Below, in pieces: positions 1-11,523 of a stretch of DNA of 64,000 nucleotides. The stretch is from Heliocybe sulcata. Taxonomy: Eukaryota; Basidiomycota; Agaricomycetes; Gloeophyllales; Gloeophyllaceae. The number at the start of each line of letters is the position of its first letter. The first letter of the stretch is position 1. Made by a program: the position numbers and the translations under genes. The stretch covers positions 750,858-814,857 of the forward strand of contig ML213509.1 of the NCBI GenBank assembly GCA_004369045.1, read 5' to 3'. The notes below the pieces were generated by a model. It had not been told where the DNA came from. It ran no database searches and saw only the letters and a program-made list of their open reading frames with translations.

Positions 1-68
1 ACACCTGGACCTGTGGCCCGGCAGTTGCCGACGTTCCTGTCCTCCGGACGCTGATCACATTGCATACA

Positions 69-1699
69 ATGACCTCCTCTTCGCCATCTTCAATACTCTC
101 AGAGGCCCTCTCTGTCTTCTCCAGATCTGCCAACCTTGCTGTCAGTGTCCCTTATGTCCACCCGAATTACAGTATCCTGATAATCGATGTCTCAATGTGA
201 ACCAGCTCACCGCGGCGGCGAGCGAAGAAGCCACTCGCGCCAACGCCCGCATACAGGAAATTAGAAAGGAGCGTGACGATGCTATTCAGAAAGCGTACGA
301 TGCTGAGATGGAGATTGAGCGGTGGAAGTCTGAGGTCAGTGATGATCACTTCACTCATTGGAGGATGTTAAACGGCGTGTTTAGGTAGCAAAGGCGGACT
401 TGACTGTGCGTAGTCCATTGCTCCGCACTCATGCTTATTCCTAACCATCAATATGTTCGTCTATGGATTTCAATTATCGATCCATCATCCTTGCATCTAT
501 ATCCCCTACCCAATCCAGGTCTCCCACCAAACAGAGACAATCGCCCAGCTAAACCGCGAGATTCGGCAATGGGAAGAGCAGACAACGACCTGGCAGGAAC
601 AATCCCAGCACTGGCAGACGCAGTGTCGCCATCTTACCGAAACATCTCGACGCGAGGTCCAGGATTGGAAAGAGCAGTATCTCCAGGCAGAGAAGGAGCG
701 GGTCAGGTTGATGGACCGACTAGATGATTTGATCAAGTCGCAAGAGGGTGTGAGTCCGCACCAGATGGCTATATAATTCACTTTTCCTTCGATCTTGTAA
801 TGCTGATTGTGTTTAGGTACCGCAACGTCGTGGCCCAACTCCTCACCCGCATACACCCAACCCAAAGACCCTCTATCCCAGTCCCCACGGAGAGAACGGA
901 GTCCCATCAACATCCACCAATAAGAGTATATCCATGCCCTACCCTTCCGCGAGCTCAACGTCTCAGAGCACGCTAGCGCACCAGTCAGCAGAGGAGACCA
1001 CTGCAAACACCCAAACGGCGGCAAAGGTCACAAAACGCACTGCGAAGCATCCACCAGCGCCACCTCCAATAGAATCTGCAAAGGGCAAGCAGAAAGCGGT
1101 TCCCCAAGCTACGCCGAGGGCGCGAACCACGCAGGCCACTCCGGTCGCTGGATCATCACGCCGTGCCCCATCTCGTTCCGCAGCTCCTCCGCGTCGTATG
1201 CAACTCATTCGGCGTGTCCAAGCGGTCGTTGAAATGCCCATCAAAGAAGAAGAGGACGATGAGGACGCAGAGGAGAGCAGGTTGACCACCCCTCCCTCTC
1301 GTACTACAGCTTCTGTTCCAGCACAAGCCCCTACAACGGCTGCAGGACGCCGAGTTAATCCCCCTGCAAATAGCACTGTTCGCCGCACTACTAGGGGCGT
1401 AACACAACGTGAGAGAGCATACGAAGAAGCAGATGAAGGGAGTGACTTCGACGATTTGGGAGGTGATGAAAGCGGAGACGGGGATTACAGGGATGAGGAA
1501 GATGATGAGTTGATGCTGGGTGCCGAAGTGAGTCGCCCGCCCACTGGTCCGGATTCCTTCGTTGAAGTACTGACGTCTGCATCAGGAGGAGGACCAAGAG
1601 GAGCCACTCGTGAAGGAGAGCAGTAGAAAGAGGAGAAGAGGCACCGCGATCGCAAACGGCAACACAGGCAGAAGTGCACCTAAGCGGCGGCATCGGTAG
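69..1699 (+). CDS. Coiled-coil protein with acidic and basic tail, function unknown (6 exons, about 425 aa)
   Basis: I read six exons: 69-140, 206-334, 385-405, 519-749, 817-1527 and 1586-1699, with introns of 50-113 nt carrying GTCAGT/GTGCGT/GTGAGT donors and CAG/TAG acceptors. All junctions keep phase and the frame ends in TAG. The first 150 residues are strongly heptad-like and rich in E, Q, R and K (for example the stretches around EIRKERDDAIQKAYDAEMEI and QLNREIRQWEEQ), so a coiled coil is likely. The middle is a Pro/Ser/Thr/Ala-rich low-complexity linker. It is followed by a very acidic block (residues near EDDELMLGAE) and a basic C-terminus with KRRR and PKRR that could serve as a nuclear signal. 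I do not recognise a family. The ATG at 69 is chosen because it opens a short exon that splices well, but the frame is open upstream to the window edge, so the N-terminus could lie outside. Confidence 0.75.
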
Positions 1700-2047
1700 T
1701 CGTATCAGGAGCCAGGGCTTGCGAGGGTCACATCATCTAATTATCTTTATTCGGGAGACTGTACTTTTACTTTGTATACTGTAACCATCACTCACATCGC
1801 CGCTGGTATCATCACTGTTGGAAGTCTAACGGGTCTCGGGAGCGGAAAATATATCGCTCTATGACGAGTAAAACAAACAACTGCTAAAACACAACTGCGA
1901 AGGTCGAAGCTTGAAGCTTGAAGGGTTGTCTACGAGCCAGGCTACCAGGCTACAATACATAGAATAACGACTGGTCCAGGCGAAGATACAGCTACCGGTT
2001 GGTCGCTGTGGACAGCTAGGTTTCGTGTTGCGCGCTCCTCCGCCAGA
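1700..2047. other. Convergent 3' flank
   Basis: This 348-bp stretch lies between the 3' ends of two converging genes. It has no open frame with coding character. It holds a short direct duplication (cttgaagcttgaag near 1910) and is presumably the two 3' UTRs. Confidence 0.6.
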
Positions 2048-3948
2048 CTAAACCGAGTCACACCCACTACCGAGCTTCCTTTCCTTCGTCTCCGCGTCCA
2101 GTGAACTTGGAAGGGGCGACCCTGCCACAGTTATGCTGCTGGCTTCTTCTCCGTATAGGGATGCATGAGTCTTCCCTTCCATGTCCACCATTCGGTGGGA
2201 CTCGACATGCACGAAGACCTATATGGACATTCAAGGAGATGGTCGCCGTCGGAAGCATCAGATGACCAAAGCCGCAGTGCAAACATGAGGCGAGGTCGAG
2301 GTCGAGGGGAGAGTGTGAAGAACAGTGGACTAGTCAATGTACGTATCTGAGCGTGATAATTGATATAAATGGCGTACCTCCGGCCTGCTTTGCGAAAGCT
2401 GCACCACCTCGTTCTGCCAACTGTTAGCCCACGTTACCACGAGACGGATTGGCGGTCCACCTTTCGAATATCCCTTGGGATGGAGATATGATTTGGACCT
2501 TCATCAGTGTCCTGGGTTGTCTTGTTGTACCTGCCCCAGCCAGACCTCGAATTCAAGGTGGACATGAGCGAGTTCGTGTATAGTTTGGACAGAGGGAAGT
2601 TGAAGGAGAGGTGACTGGCGGCGAGTTAGCATCGTCCCTGAACATAGATCAGGAAAGGGGCCTACAGTCCGGTAGGCTGGCGATAGTCTGAGCGATGAGA
2701 GCAGCGATCACGAGTGGAATAAAGTGCACTCACGCTGCCAAGGAACATGCCCAAGTCAATTATGGCCACAATTGCGGTGATCATGCCGGTTTGGACCGTC
2801 ACTAAAACGTGGGTTGGCACATTACAGCAACCACTGGAGCGTCTGTTGTCGTGACTTACACCGAATGATCTTATTGACCACATCATCCGTTGCAGGAAAA
2901 CCGGTCTTGTGCCTTCTCTAAACATCTTCATAAGTATATGGTGCACCTCGCAGTGAGGATTCGGACGTACCAGGTGCCATGTTAGCACTGCAGTGATCGC
3001 AACGTCACAAATGCAGGTCGTGAGCAGCCACATGATAACTATGACCTGAAACTTCTGGAAGCGCACAAATTGAGGTATAATGCCTACTGCGATGGAGGTT
3101 CCTAGTCCAGATACTGGCATATATTAGACGGAGAGCATATGGATCAGTGGGAAAAGCTCAGCGCTCACAGCCTGACACAATTGACAGGAATGCAATGACA
3201 AGTGCTAGCGACATTCTTCCGGTCAGAACCCATATCCGCCAGGCGAAGAATAATTGAACCATGGTAGAGATGATTCCCTATGTATATGGATTATCAGTAG
3301 ACAGTCGCAACAAGCAGCATAAAGGGATTACCGTCACAGCGGGATCTACGGGTTACAGGGTTTCTCAGACGTCTGAGGATGGAAACACAACAACGCATAT
3401 ACGCACCGGTTCCGAACACTGTTCAGGCAAGATTGCCTGTCAGTTATACGTGTCAGATCCGCGGACGTCTACGCACCCCAATCGGCTGATGCGAGATAGG
3501 GTGAATTCCCTGGCAAGTAATCTGATCAGTAAAATGGCGGGCATGGAATTTCACGAGACGCACCAAAGTTGACGATCAGAGATTGATATATCCAAGCGCA
3601 GTCGAACACTGAGTTCAATGTATCCGCGATAAAAAGAACCATGACCTGGAGAAGCCGCATGAGACGCATATAGGAAGAGTTTGAAACCACGTATTACAAA
3701 GATCTTCATCCACAGTCTGTCCCTACAGCAGATTGTCTGTCGGCATCATATATTCGAAGAGCTTCTCGAAGCCCAACGCTCACTTTTTAAACGTATTGTA
3801 GTATAGGAACGTCTGTGTTATCATGATTCCATATAGTAGGATGTTAAAGAACAGCCCTATCAGAGCCGGTCCATGTCTGGGATGCCAGTCAGCATTGTGC
3901 GCATAGCAGGCTGTAAAATACTTACGCTACTTCGGCGGGATTCAACAT
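2048..3948 (-). CDS. DUF6534-family multi-pass membrane protein (about 13 exons)
   Basis: Reading the minus strand from the ATG at 3946-3948, about thirteen short exons join into a protein typical of the DUF6534 family of Agaricomycetes. It starts MLNPAEVAHGPALIGLFFN, then GDRLWMKIF, VMVLFIADTLNSVFD, DYLPGNSPYLASADW, GIISTMVQLFFAWRIWVLTG, LGTSIAVGIIPQFVRFQ, then RRHKTGFPATDDVVNKIIRL, TVQTGMITAIVAIIDLGMFL, HLSFNFPLSKLYTNSLMSTL and the tail VFVHVESHRMVDMEGK. Six or seven hydrophobic helices are visible, and the order of conserved blocks matches the family. These proteins have no established function. One junction, near 2620-2730, is out of phase by one base between the exon ending GMFLGS and the exon starting HLSFNF. 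I could not find a good splice pair that repairs it, so either a weak donor is used or the allele carries an indel. Confidence 0.85.
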
Positions 3949-4384
3949 ATTGATAGATCGATATTTCTCTCGGCCTTGAGACCTTCTAATCAATAAAATG
4001 GGTTGAGACTGGAGAGAGGAGACGCTATGAGGGTGGGTAGTGGAGGGAGTCGCGAGGATGGGTATGCTCTGCGGGCCCTCTGGATATATAAATGCGAACG
4101 GAATAAATTAGGATGTGAATGAGACATGGAGATGAGCGGATCGGACGTTTTGCTGTGACGGGCACTCAGCCGAGACGACGGTGCAGGTGCTGCCTTCGAA
4201 GCTGCCCACCTAATCGGGTAACTGCGATACCCTTTCCGTCTCGGAGGCGCACCAGGGCCGTTCCCGCAGCCGCTTTCTACTCTCCGTACTCATCGCAATC
4301 CATGGATGCATGACGGTGAGTAGCTCGCTGGCAGCGATGGTCACTCCGCAGTCAGCGAGAAGAACATATAGACAACTGTCTCGA

Positions 4385-4699
4385 TTATCCGGTTGCAGGA
4401 GAGTCGCCAAGTAGCGATAACCAGAGTCTATGCTTGATACGACCGCCATAGTTGAAAATTAATGAGCCGAGTAGGCTGAATATTGTCGTCAAAAGTCCAT
4501 CGAAGGGAAGGAAGGAAATCCCTCCGAGAAGCGCAATGAATAACTGCTTCGCCTGTGCGACGATGTCGGACGCTCCTTGGGCTGCCCGCCCTGAGTCGAT
4601 GTCGAGGATATATTGATCCATACATCGCTGAAACTTGGACACCGATAAAAGCGTCGATGCGACGCCCAACAATGACAGAACGTTGACAACCAATTAAGA
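4385..4699 (-). other. Unresolved hydrophobic reading frame
   Basis: A minus-strand frame here encodes a hydrophobic peptide (segments VVNVLSLLGVASTLL and FLPFDGLLTTIFSLLGSLIF) with a hydrophilic middle. It has no ATG before the first hydrophobic stretch, an in-frame stop lies immediately upstream, and I found no clean splice acceptor there. It may be a remnant of a membrane-protein gene. No family was recognised. Confidence 0.25.
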
Positions 4700-5597
4700 T
4701 GAAAAATGTTGGAGAACTGCCATAATTTTGCATGATACCATTTACCGCACGAGCGGGGCCTCTCTATGCCACAGGCAAGACACAAAGCATGCACGGCTCT
4801 TAACCCAGGCCTCGCGAGCCAACTTGGTGGCAGCACACATGCGAGTGCGCGGCTGCATTATTAAGAATTAGCGTTCAGTGTAACATCAGCAACTACGAGG
4901 ATACCAGAGAGGTATGCGCCAAGCGAAGGTAATTCCCGCCCTATGCCACCTGGACTCGGCCGGTCACGCCGGACATAGCTTCACCGCCGAGGCCTCCGTG
5001 GACTGAAGCAAAAACTCCAGAGGTCGAAGCAGTAGTTCGAGGTGGTAGAAGACACATGAAATTGCCTCCTGGACCACGGGGAGGGCACTAGGTAAAATGG
5101 AACAAGCAGCGCTTCACGAGTCCACTGGTCCACACAATCTCCTTCTATCACCCGCATCTTACAATATATAACCCAATCAGTGCATGCAACATTTGCAGAA
5201 GCAGGGACGCACCTACTATATCCGGCTAAGAGGAGAGGATCGCGTACGTCAGGCGATGAGCTACCACCCCGAACGCCTGAGAAGTCTTCAGCTTTCCGGA
5301 ATGGTCACAATGGGAGTTATCGTATCAGAGCAGTGATACCTCCTTGGAGCTCAAGCTGGCATCGGGAACATGAGATCGGTGACCGTGATACCCAGCAGGC
5401 CAATATGAACACACTATGTCCTAGAGAGGCGTACACAAGCGCATTTTACACCACACCTGGAGCAACCTGATGGACATACTGGACGTGGCGCAGAAGGTTG
5501 CCCGAGGCTTCTGCGTATCTAACCGGTGACGAAATCGCGAGCTGGCAAGTACAAAAGGGCCAGGCGTTAGCTGCGCCATGTCACTTGCAGTGGAAGA
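4700..5597. other. Intergenic stretch upstream of the GMC oxidoreductase
   Basis: There is no convincing exon on either strand. The downstream part is presumably the promoter of the alcohol-oxidase-like gene that starts at 5598. No repeats were seen. Confidence 0.5.
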
Positions 5598-8301
5598 ATG
5601 TCTGAGACCACTTACGATATTATCATCGCAGGAGGTACGCGACCACTCTGCTACAGGAAGCACGGGATGGAGGGCACCCGTGTTGCACCGAGCGACATGA
5701 AGTGCTCTACATTTCGCGCTCCCCGCAGCGCGCCTGAGACTGACGATACACTTCGTTACAGGTGGGACGGCAGGCTGCCTTATAGCTTCGCGACTCTCGA
5801 GCGCCTCTCCATCTCTCAGGATCCTCGTTCTGGAAGCGGGTCCGCACACGCGAAACGACCTCTTTCATACTCAGCCTGCACGGTACTTGTACCACATTCG
5901 CCCGGATAGCACCACTGTAAAGTTCTATGTCGCGAAGGAGAGCGAAGAGCTTCTGGGCCGGCAGCTGGTAGTGCCCTGTGGGCAGTGCCTGGGCGGCGGG
6001 AGCAGTGTCAATTGTACGTCCGTGCATCTCTCGAAGGTAACTCCGAAAGATTCACCCAGGTGAATAGTCGCGATGTACACCAGAGCAGCTGCTTCCGATT
6101 ACGATGATTGGGAAAACGTATATGGGAACGAAGGGTGGGGATATAAAGACCTGCTTCCTCTCTTGAAGAAGGTGAATTAAACGGACGTTCCGCCGTGCTT
6201 CTCTAATATGTTCCTTCAGAGCGAGACATACCAGGTTGCGAAAGACAAGGAGACTCACGGATATTCTGGCCCTCTCTCCGTCTCATATGGCGGACATTAT
6301 ACGAATATTGGCCAGGAGTTCCTGCAAGTCGCGGAGAAATATGACAAAGGGCGAGGTATGACAGAAGACATCAACGATACGACCGAGAAGAGCCTAGGAT
6401 ACGGACGGTGGCAAAAGTGAGTTCTTGACCGTGTTGCCGGAAGTTGGCTTAACTAAGCCGACGCTGCAGGTGGATTGACGCCAACACTGGACACCGATCT
6501 GATGTTCCGCATCACTTCATCTACGCCAAGGAAGCAGAGCATCCAAACCTGGAGATCCAGACTGGATGTCTCGTAAAGCGGGTTATTTTTGAGTAAGTCA
6601 CGGTTCATTCGTCCATATAACCACTTCACTCTGGTCGTCTAGAGGAGAGCGGGCGACAGGGGTTGAATATAGCTTGAATCCTCGGTTTCATCCGGACGAA
6701 CCCACCGCGGACAACGTAATACTGACGGCGAAGGCGTCGAAGCTCGTAGTACTCAGCGCCGGGACTTTCGGAACTCCCCAGATCCTGGAGAGGAGCGGTA
6801 TTGGACAGAAAGATGTACTCGATCGTGTCGGCGTTGACTGTCGCGTTGAGTTGAATGAAGTAGGAGAGAACTATCAAGGTTCGTACAACTTGTGCCTCAT
6901 GCACCTGGAAAGGCCCGCATGGACATCTCGCATGGACAGACCACAACGTTATCTTCGCGCCATACCTTGCAGCGGATGATGCCGAGACTCTAGACGGCAT
7001 AGTCAGGAACGATACTGACGAGGTAACGAGTAAGTACCCGAGTATCTCCAGGTGTATGATGACCAACGTCCGTGGGTGAAAGAATGGAGCGAAATATGGC
7101 GCAACAAGGGCACCGGATTAATGGCGCACAAGTGAGCAGACCGGATGCCATAGGACGCTTCTTCCATACTTAGAGGCCCACAGCGCCATAGATTCCGGAA
7201 TCAAGCTGCGACCCACGCCGGAGGAGCTGAAGGAGATCGGGCCGGACTTTGAAGAGCGCTGGAAGGAGTACTTCGAGAACGCTCCAGACAAGCCTGTACT
7301 GTGGATCGGTGCAGTTTCCATGTCAGAACTGCGGTAAGCCAGGATTGACATTCGACTGAGGGTATATTTTGTAGGTTCGTCGGAGAGCCGTCTCTGGTGC
7401 CACCCCGAAAATACTTCAGCGTCGGTTATTTCACAGTGAGTTTGCTCCCTGATTCAAGTGAGAAGCAGAGTCCTAATTGTAACAGGAATACCCAATCGCC
7501 CAGGGGTATGTCCATATCTCCGATAAGGACGAGGTCAACGCGCCACCGGAATTTGACCCGAGATATATGACCAAGTTAGTCGTCTGCATCCGCTGAAAAC
7601 GAGCAATTGATAGAGACCTCAACAGCAAAGCGGACCTTGCGCTCATGAACTGGGCTTACAAAAAGTCCCGGGAGTTCGCTAGGAGATTCGCCTCGTATAG
7701 GGGAGAACATACACCGAAACACCCTACTTTCGGCCAAGGAAGCGAGGCTTTGGCCACGGATCAGGCCGGACCAGTCCCAGTGGAAGCAGAGGATATCCAT
7801 TACACCGAGGACGACAACAAAGCTGTGGAGAAATACACCAGAGAGTTCGGTGCGTTCATAGTCCTCGCCTGTCCAAAGACCATCTGTTGACGCGAGATCC
7901 AGTGGCGACGGCATGGCATGCGGTACATAGTCGTCTTTTTTTCTCTACGCGCAAGCATCTGACGTGACTGAGTCTCGCAGATCGGGACATGTGCAATGAA
8001 GCGGCGCGGTGAGGGCGGTGTTGTGGACTCAAAGCTGAATGTGTACGGTACGCAAGGATTGAAGGTCGCCGGTAGGTAGAAACCAGCAGCGCGAATCGGT
8101 GACTATACTGAACGCTTGGCAGATTTGTCCATATGTCCCGGGAACGTCTGCGCGGTCAGTATCGCAATAAGCTCAACTATTTCTCCCCAAAGCAGTCACT
8201 GACATCCTCAACTCACCCAGAATACGTATTCGACGGCCCTGGTAGTAGGAGAGAAAGCGGCGTTGATCATTGCAGAGGAGTTGGCGATTCAGAATATATA
8301 G
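5598..8301 (+). CDS. GMC oxidoreductase, alcohol (methanol) oxidase-like, 613 aa
   Basis: Sixteen exons join without a phase error: 5598-5634, 5762-6013, 6068-6171, 6220-6416, 6470-6592, 6643-6878, 6940-7029, 7083-7131, 7184-7333, 7375-7435, 7486-7574, 7626-7849, 7897-7922, 7981-8071, 8123-8154 and 8221-8301. The protein has the N-terminal FAD-binding loop (IIIAGGGTAG), the GMC signature GTPQILERSGIG, the block NAIDSGIKLRPTPEELKEIG and the C-terminal active-site part WHAIGTCAMK and NTYSTALVVG. The catalytic His and Asn would be H545 and N588. This block order and the VVDSKLNVYGTQGLKVADLS stretch match fungal alcohol oxidases (AA3_3), flavoenzymes that oxidise methanol and other short alcohols with O2, giving an aldehyde and H2O2. 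Those enzymes are usually about 650 aa, so this one is slightly short. There is no signal peptide, which fits an intracellular or peroxisomal type. The C-terminus does not end in a clear PTS1 tripeptide. Substrate is inferred from family only. Confidence 0.92.
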
Positions 8302-8703
8302 GCCAAAGAGAATCCCTTGCTAGCTGGGGCACAACAATGGCATAGAATCAGGTGTCTTTAATATGAGCATCAAGAGGGCTTGACGGACGCTCATGATCAG
8401 TGTAGTCAAAAGACATCAGGGAAATTGAATGGGCCGCTTTATTTGTCTCTGTGGCAACTGACGCCACAGTCCGACCGTCTACATCATCCAGCATCGCGTC
8501 CAGCACTGGTTTTGATTGCATTTACTATCCCTGTGATAGGTACATAAATATCAGCAGCGGCTTCTCGAGTATCGAGAAACCATGCTACCACAACCCACTC
8601 GTACTCCGCCTCCTGAGACAGCGTCGCTGTCACGGTACCCTTCAGCCTCGGCCCTCCTTCAGCTTTCAAATTTCAAGCGTTACACCTGTCCTCCGACGTC
8701 GAT
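8302..8703. other. Intergenic region between GMC oxidase and F-box gene
   Basis: About 400 bp separate the two plus-strand genes. I see no exon. It must hold the 3' UTR of the oxidase and the promoter of the F-box gene. Confidence 0.5.
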
Positions 8704-10428
8704 ATGCACCGGTGTCTGACTATCGCAGAGATCCTCCAGCACATCTTCGAACACATTCCTGTATCCAGGAACCTTGTCAATCTCGCAGCTGTTTGCCATG
8801 CTTTCAGTGAACCCGCACTGGAAATCCTGTGGCAGGACGTCTCGCTATGGACGCTAGTTGTATACACAGTACCAACGTCGGTGCTGGATGTTTCTGAGAT
8901 TACGAATGCTCTAGACAACGGCTCGACTACTGTGAAGCGCGTTGCGGTATGTGATCATATTCGTTTCTAGGTAGAGGTCTGTCCCTCAAACGGCGATTCT
9001 GTATAGCGCATGGTTTGTCCTCCTCGCCCCGAAGAGATGGATCGATTCATATATTACGCATCTTTCATTCGTTCTCTTCATGTGTCTGGCAACTATTGGA
9101 AGGGCAAGTACAAGCACCCAATGGTATTGGACTCGTCGATCTTTGATGCGCTCGTATTCCTACAACGACCGCAATTAACTCTGCCCAATCTCAGGTCCCT
9201 ATCCATTTCGAGCTTGCCCGCGTGGATGTGTGGACGTTTGGACATCTTCCTTGTGCCGAGCATCCGCAAACTCGTATATGGAAGCATTACCTCAAATGAC
9301 CAAACTTGTATCCCATTCATGGCACAAATGCGACGGTCTTGCGCTCAGGTCGAGATCTTACAATTGAAGAACCTTTCGGACTCTCAAGAGGTCTTGAAAG
9401 GAGTCCATAAATTCATTGGCTCCTTCAGCAACATCCGTCAACTGGACTACCTGCATACTTGGCCAGACGGCGCTATCTTGCACCTGCTGGCTCAAATGCC
9501 CGCTTTAGAAGATCTCAAGTACTATATGATGGGTCACGGCTCGGCTACCCAGGCCTTTGGACCGCGACTTCCTCATGCATTCAGGTGCTTCCCGTCCTTG
9601 AAGACGCTCAGAGTTCAAAGCAACAAGCTGTCACATATTGAACTCTTGCTGACTATGGTCCAATCTGCACCATTGGAGCAGTTGATATTGACGCGCTGCT
9701 CCCCGCACGCTGAGGCACAGTGGTCGAACGAACATCGTGTGTTCAGGACACTCACTGTCTTGAGGTTGACATCTCGCTGGTCCGACATCAGCGTTACTTT
9801 CTTAGCCCGTATGAGTCTGCCCTGCTTAGAGGAACTGCATATCAACAGCACGGACTCCCTCGGCGACTCCATATCCACCGTCTCCGCGACCTGCTCCCTG
9901 TCGTCCCTGAGGTGCTTGCATATTCACCGCGCGTGCACTCCTACAGGTCTCACCATTCCTATTGACTCTGTGATCCGACCGCTCCTCGCATTCTACCGAA
10001 TAGAGCATCTACGCCTAAGTTCGCGGCATACGTTTGAAATAAGCGACAAGACTCTGGAAGAGTTTGCCTCTTCCTGGCCGCACCTGAAACACATATATCT
10101 TGGCTCGGACGCGGATAAGAACGCCTCGAGCGTCACACTCAAGGGCATTGCCAGCCTCGCGTTCCACTGCACAGGCTTAGAGCACATAGCACTTCCTGTG
10201 GTCAACATCACTCGTGCACCCACCATTGAAGGATTGGGGTGCCAGAATACCCATCGAAATAGCAATGTCAAGGAAATTGATTTCGGGCCTACGGCCGTAC
10301 CGGCAGAATGCATCGAGGAGGTTGCTTCGGTGCTTTCCCAGATCTTTCCAACACTCCGAAAGTTCCGTACGAAAGCATCGACATTCGCGCTGAACCTTCA
10401 ACCATCTGATCCACCAAGCTTGATTTAG
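8704..10428 (+). CDS. F-box protein with leucine-rich C-terminal region, 554 aa
   Basis: There are two exons, 8704-8946 and 9007-10428, with a 60-nt intron (GTATGT...TATAG) in phase 0. The start MHRCLTIAEILQHIFEHIP, followed by NLAAVCHAFSEPALEILWQD, is a classical short F-box as found in the very large F-box families of Agaricomycetes. The rest contains irregular leucine-rich repeats (LRSLSISSLP, LKTLRVQSNK, LEELHINST, LRCLHIHRAC, LKHIYLGSD). Such proteins are expected to bind Skp1 through the F-box and recruit a substrate through the leucine-rich part for SCF ubiquitination. The substrate is unknown. The gene is intact. Confidence 0.9.
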
Positions 10429-11523
10429 GGAAAGCTGGTGCATTCTGGAAGGAGATCAGATAACAGGCTTTGTCTTTCTACGTTTGTATTTCTGCGACCT
10501 ACTTATGATCTTTGCTTTCGGATGGTCCCCGCGCACGTGCACAGAATGGGCCATGTAGGGGCGAAGTCCTCTTCGCGAGCCTGTAGATGTCCGAAGTAGG
10601 TTACGATATGACTTATGCACGCCGTCTTCACAGGGGAATATTGCTTTCGCCAAAAGGTTCAGGATGCTCGACGTGAATATTCAAGTTCAAGCTCAAGAAG
10701 CGTGGGAGAGCTCGTCACGTGGCATTTCGTCGCAATAGACCGACGCGTACGCGCCGCCGCTCTTTCATCCTCGTCGCTCTCGATTTCCTGTCACCACACC
10801 TCTAGTCCTTAGCGGTGCTAGAGCTTGATTTTGTGACATTTACTTCTTGTGGAGACTCATCAAGCTATGGGTCCTCATATGTTCTTCTCCAACCAAGCAT
10901 ATCGCTGTCACCGCTGTGACGTGACTTTACGCGACCACATATCGATTAGGAGCGGGTCGAAATACTCCGTCTAACCCTGCAGTAGGCTACTTCGAGTTAG
11001 GTGACTCATTTCAAGCATTGGTGCAGCGTCAGGAGCGTCCGCGCCAATGCAGTTTGTCCTTTTTCTTTTAGGCTGCATGTTTTGATTTATATACTCCCGC
11101 CTGTACTGACGCCACAACGACTCTTGTGTATATATTGTTATATCTGTATAATGGGCCTGTAGGCATGTCTTCTCTGGGTCTCCTCGTGCACATACCGCAG
11201 ATGGCGCGTCCCGATGCAAATAACAGTGTTCGTGGCTCATCCCATCAATCGACATGGCCTCAGAGATCACTAATCATTGCCCAGACCCGAGATCCTTCGC
11301 GAGGTTAAGCAGCGATGCAAACTGGAATCTTGTCAAATACTCTAATGTCTGTCTATCTTTCCAGAGAAACCAATATACAGGTCTTTCCTAGCATGTCGCG
11401 TTCATGGTAGCAGCAGGATACTGATGCTCACATATCTTCAATCCGTCTAGGATGGTACGACACCGGCTCACATCTACTGTTACACCGGACGCTACCTTTC
11501 CTCTTTCCATGTCAACTCATAAA
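10429..11523. other. Intergenic region, nothing recognised
   Basis: About 1.1 kb lie between the ends of two converging genes. Open frames here are short, lack splice partners and show no recognisable domain. I found no RNA gene or repeat. Confidence 0.5.

Noticed and set aside
7009-7083. Apparent 30-nt intron or frame break in the GMC oxidase
   Set aside because: A normal 53-nt intron (7030-7082, GTAAGT...AAAG) restores the frame and gives the family sequence, so the gene is intact.
11280-11330. Sequence resembling part of a 5S rRNA (gttaagcagcgatgc)
   Set aside because: Only a short string is similar; the rest of the 5S internal control region and stems is absent.
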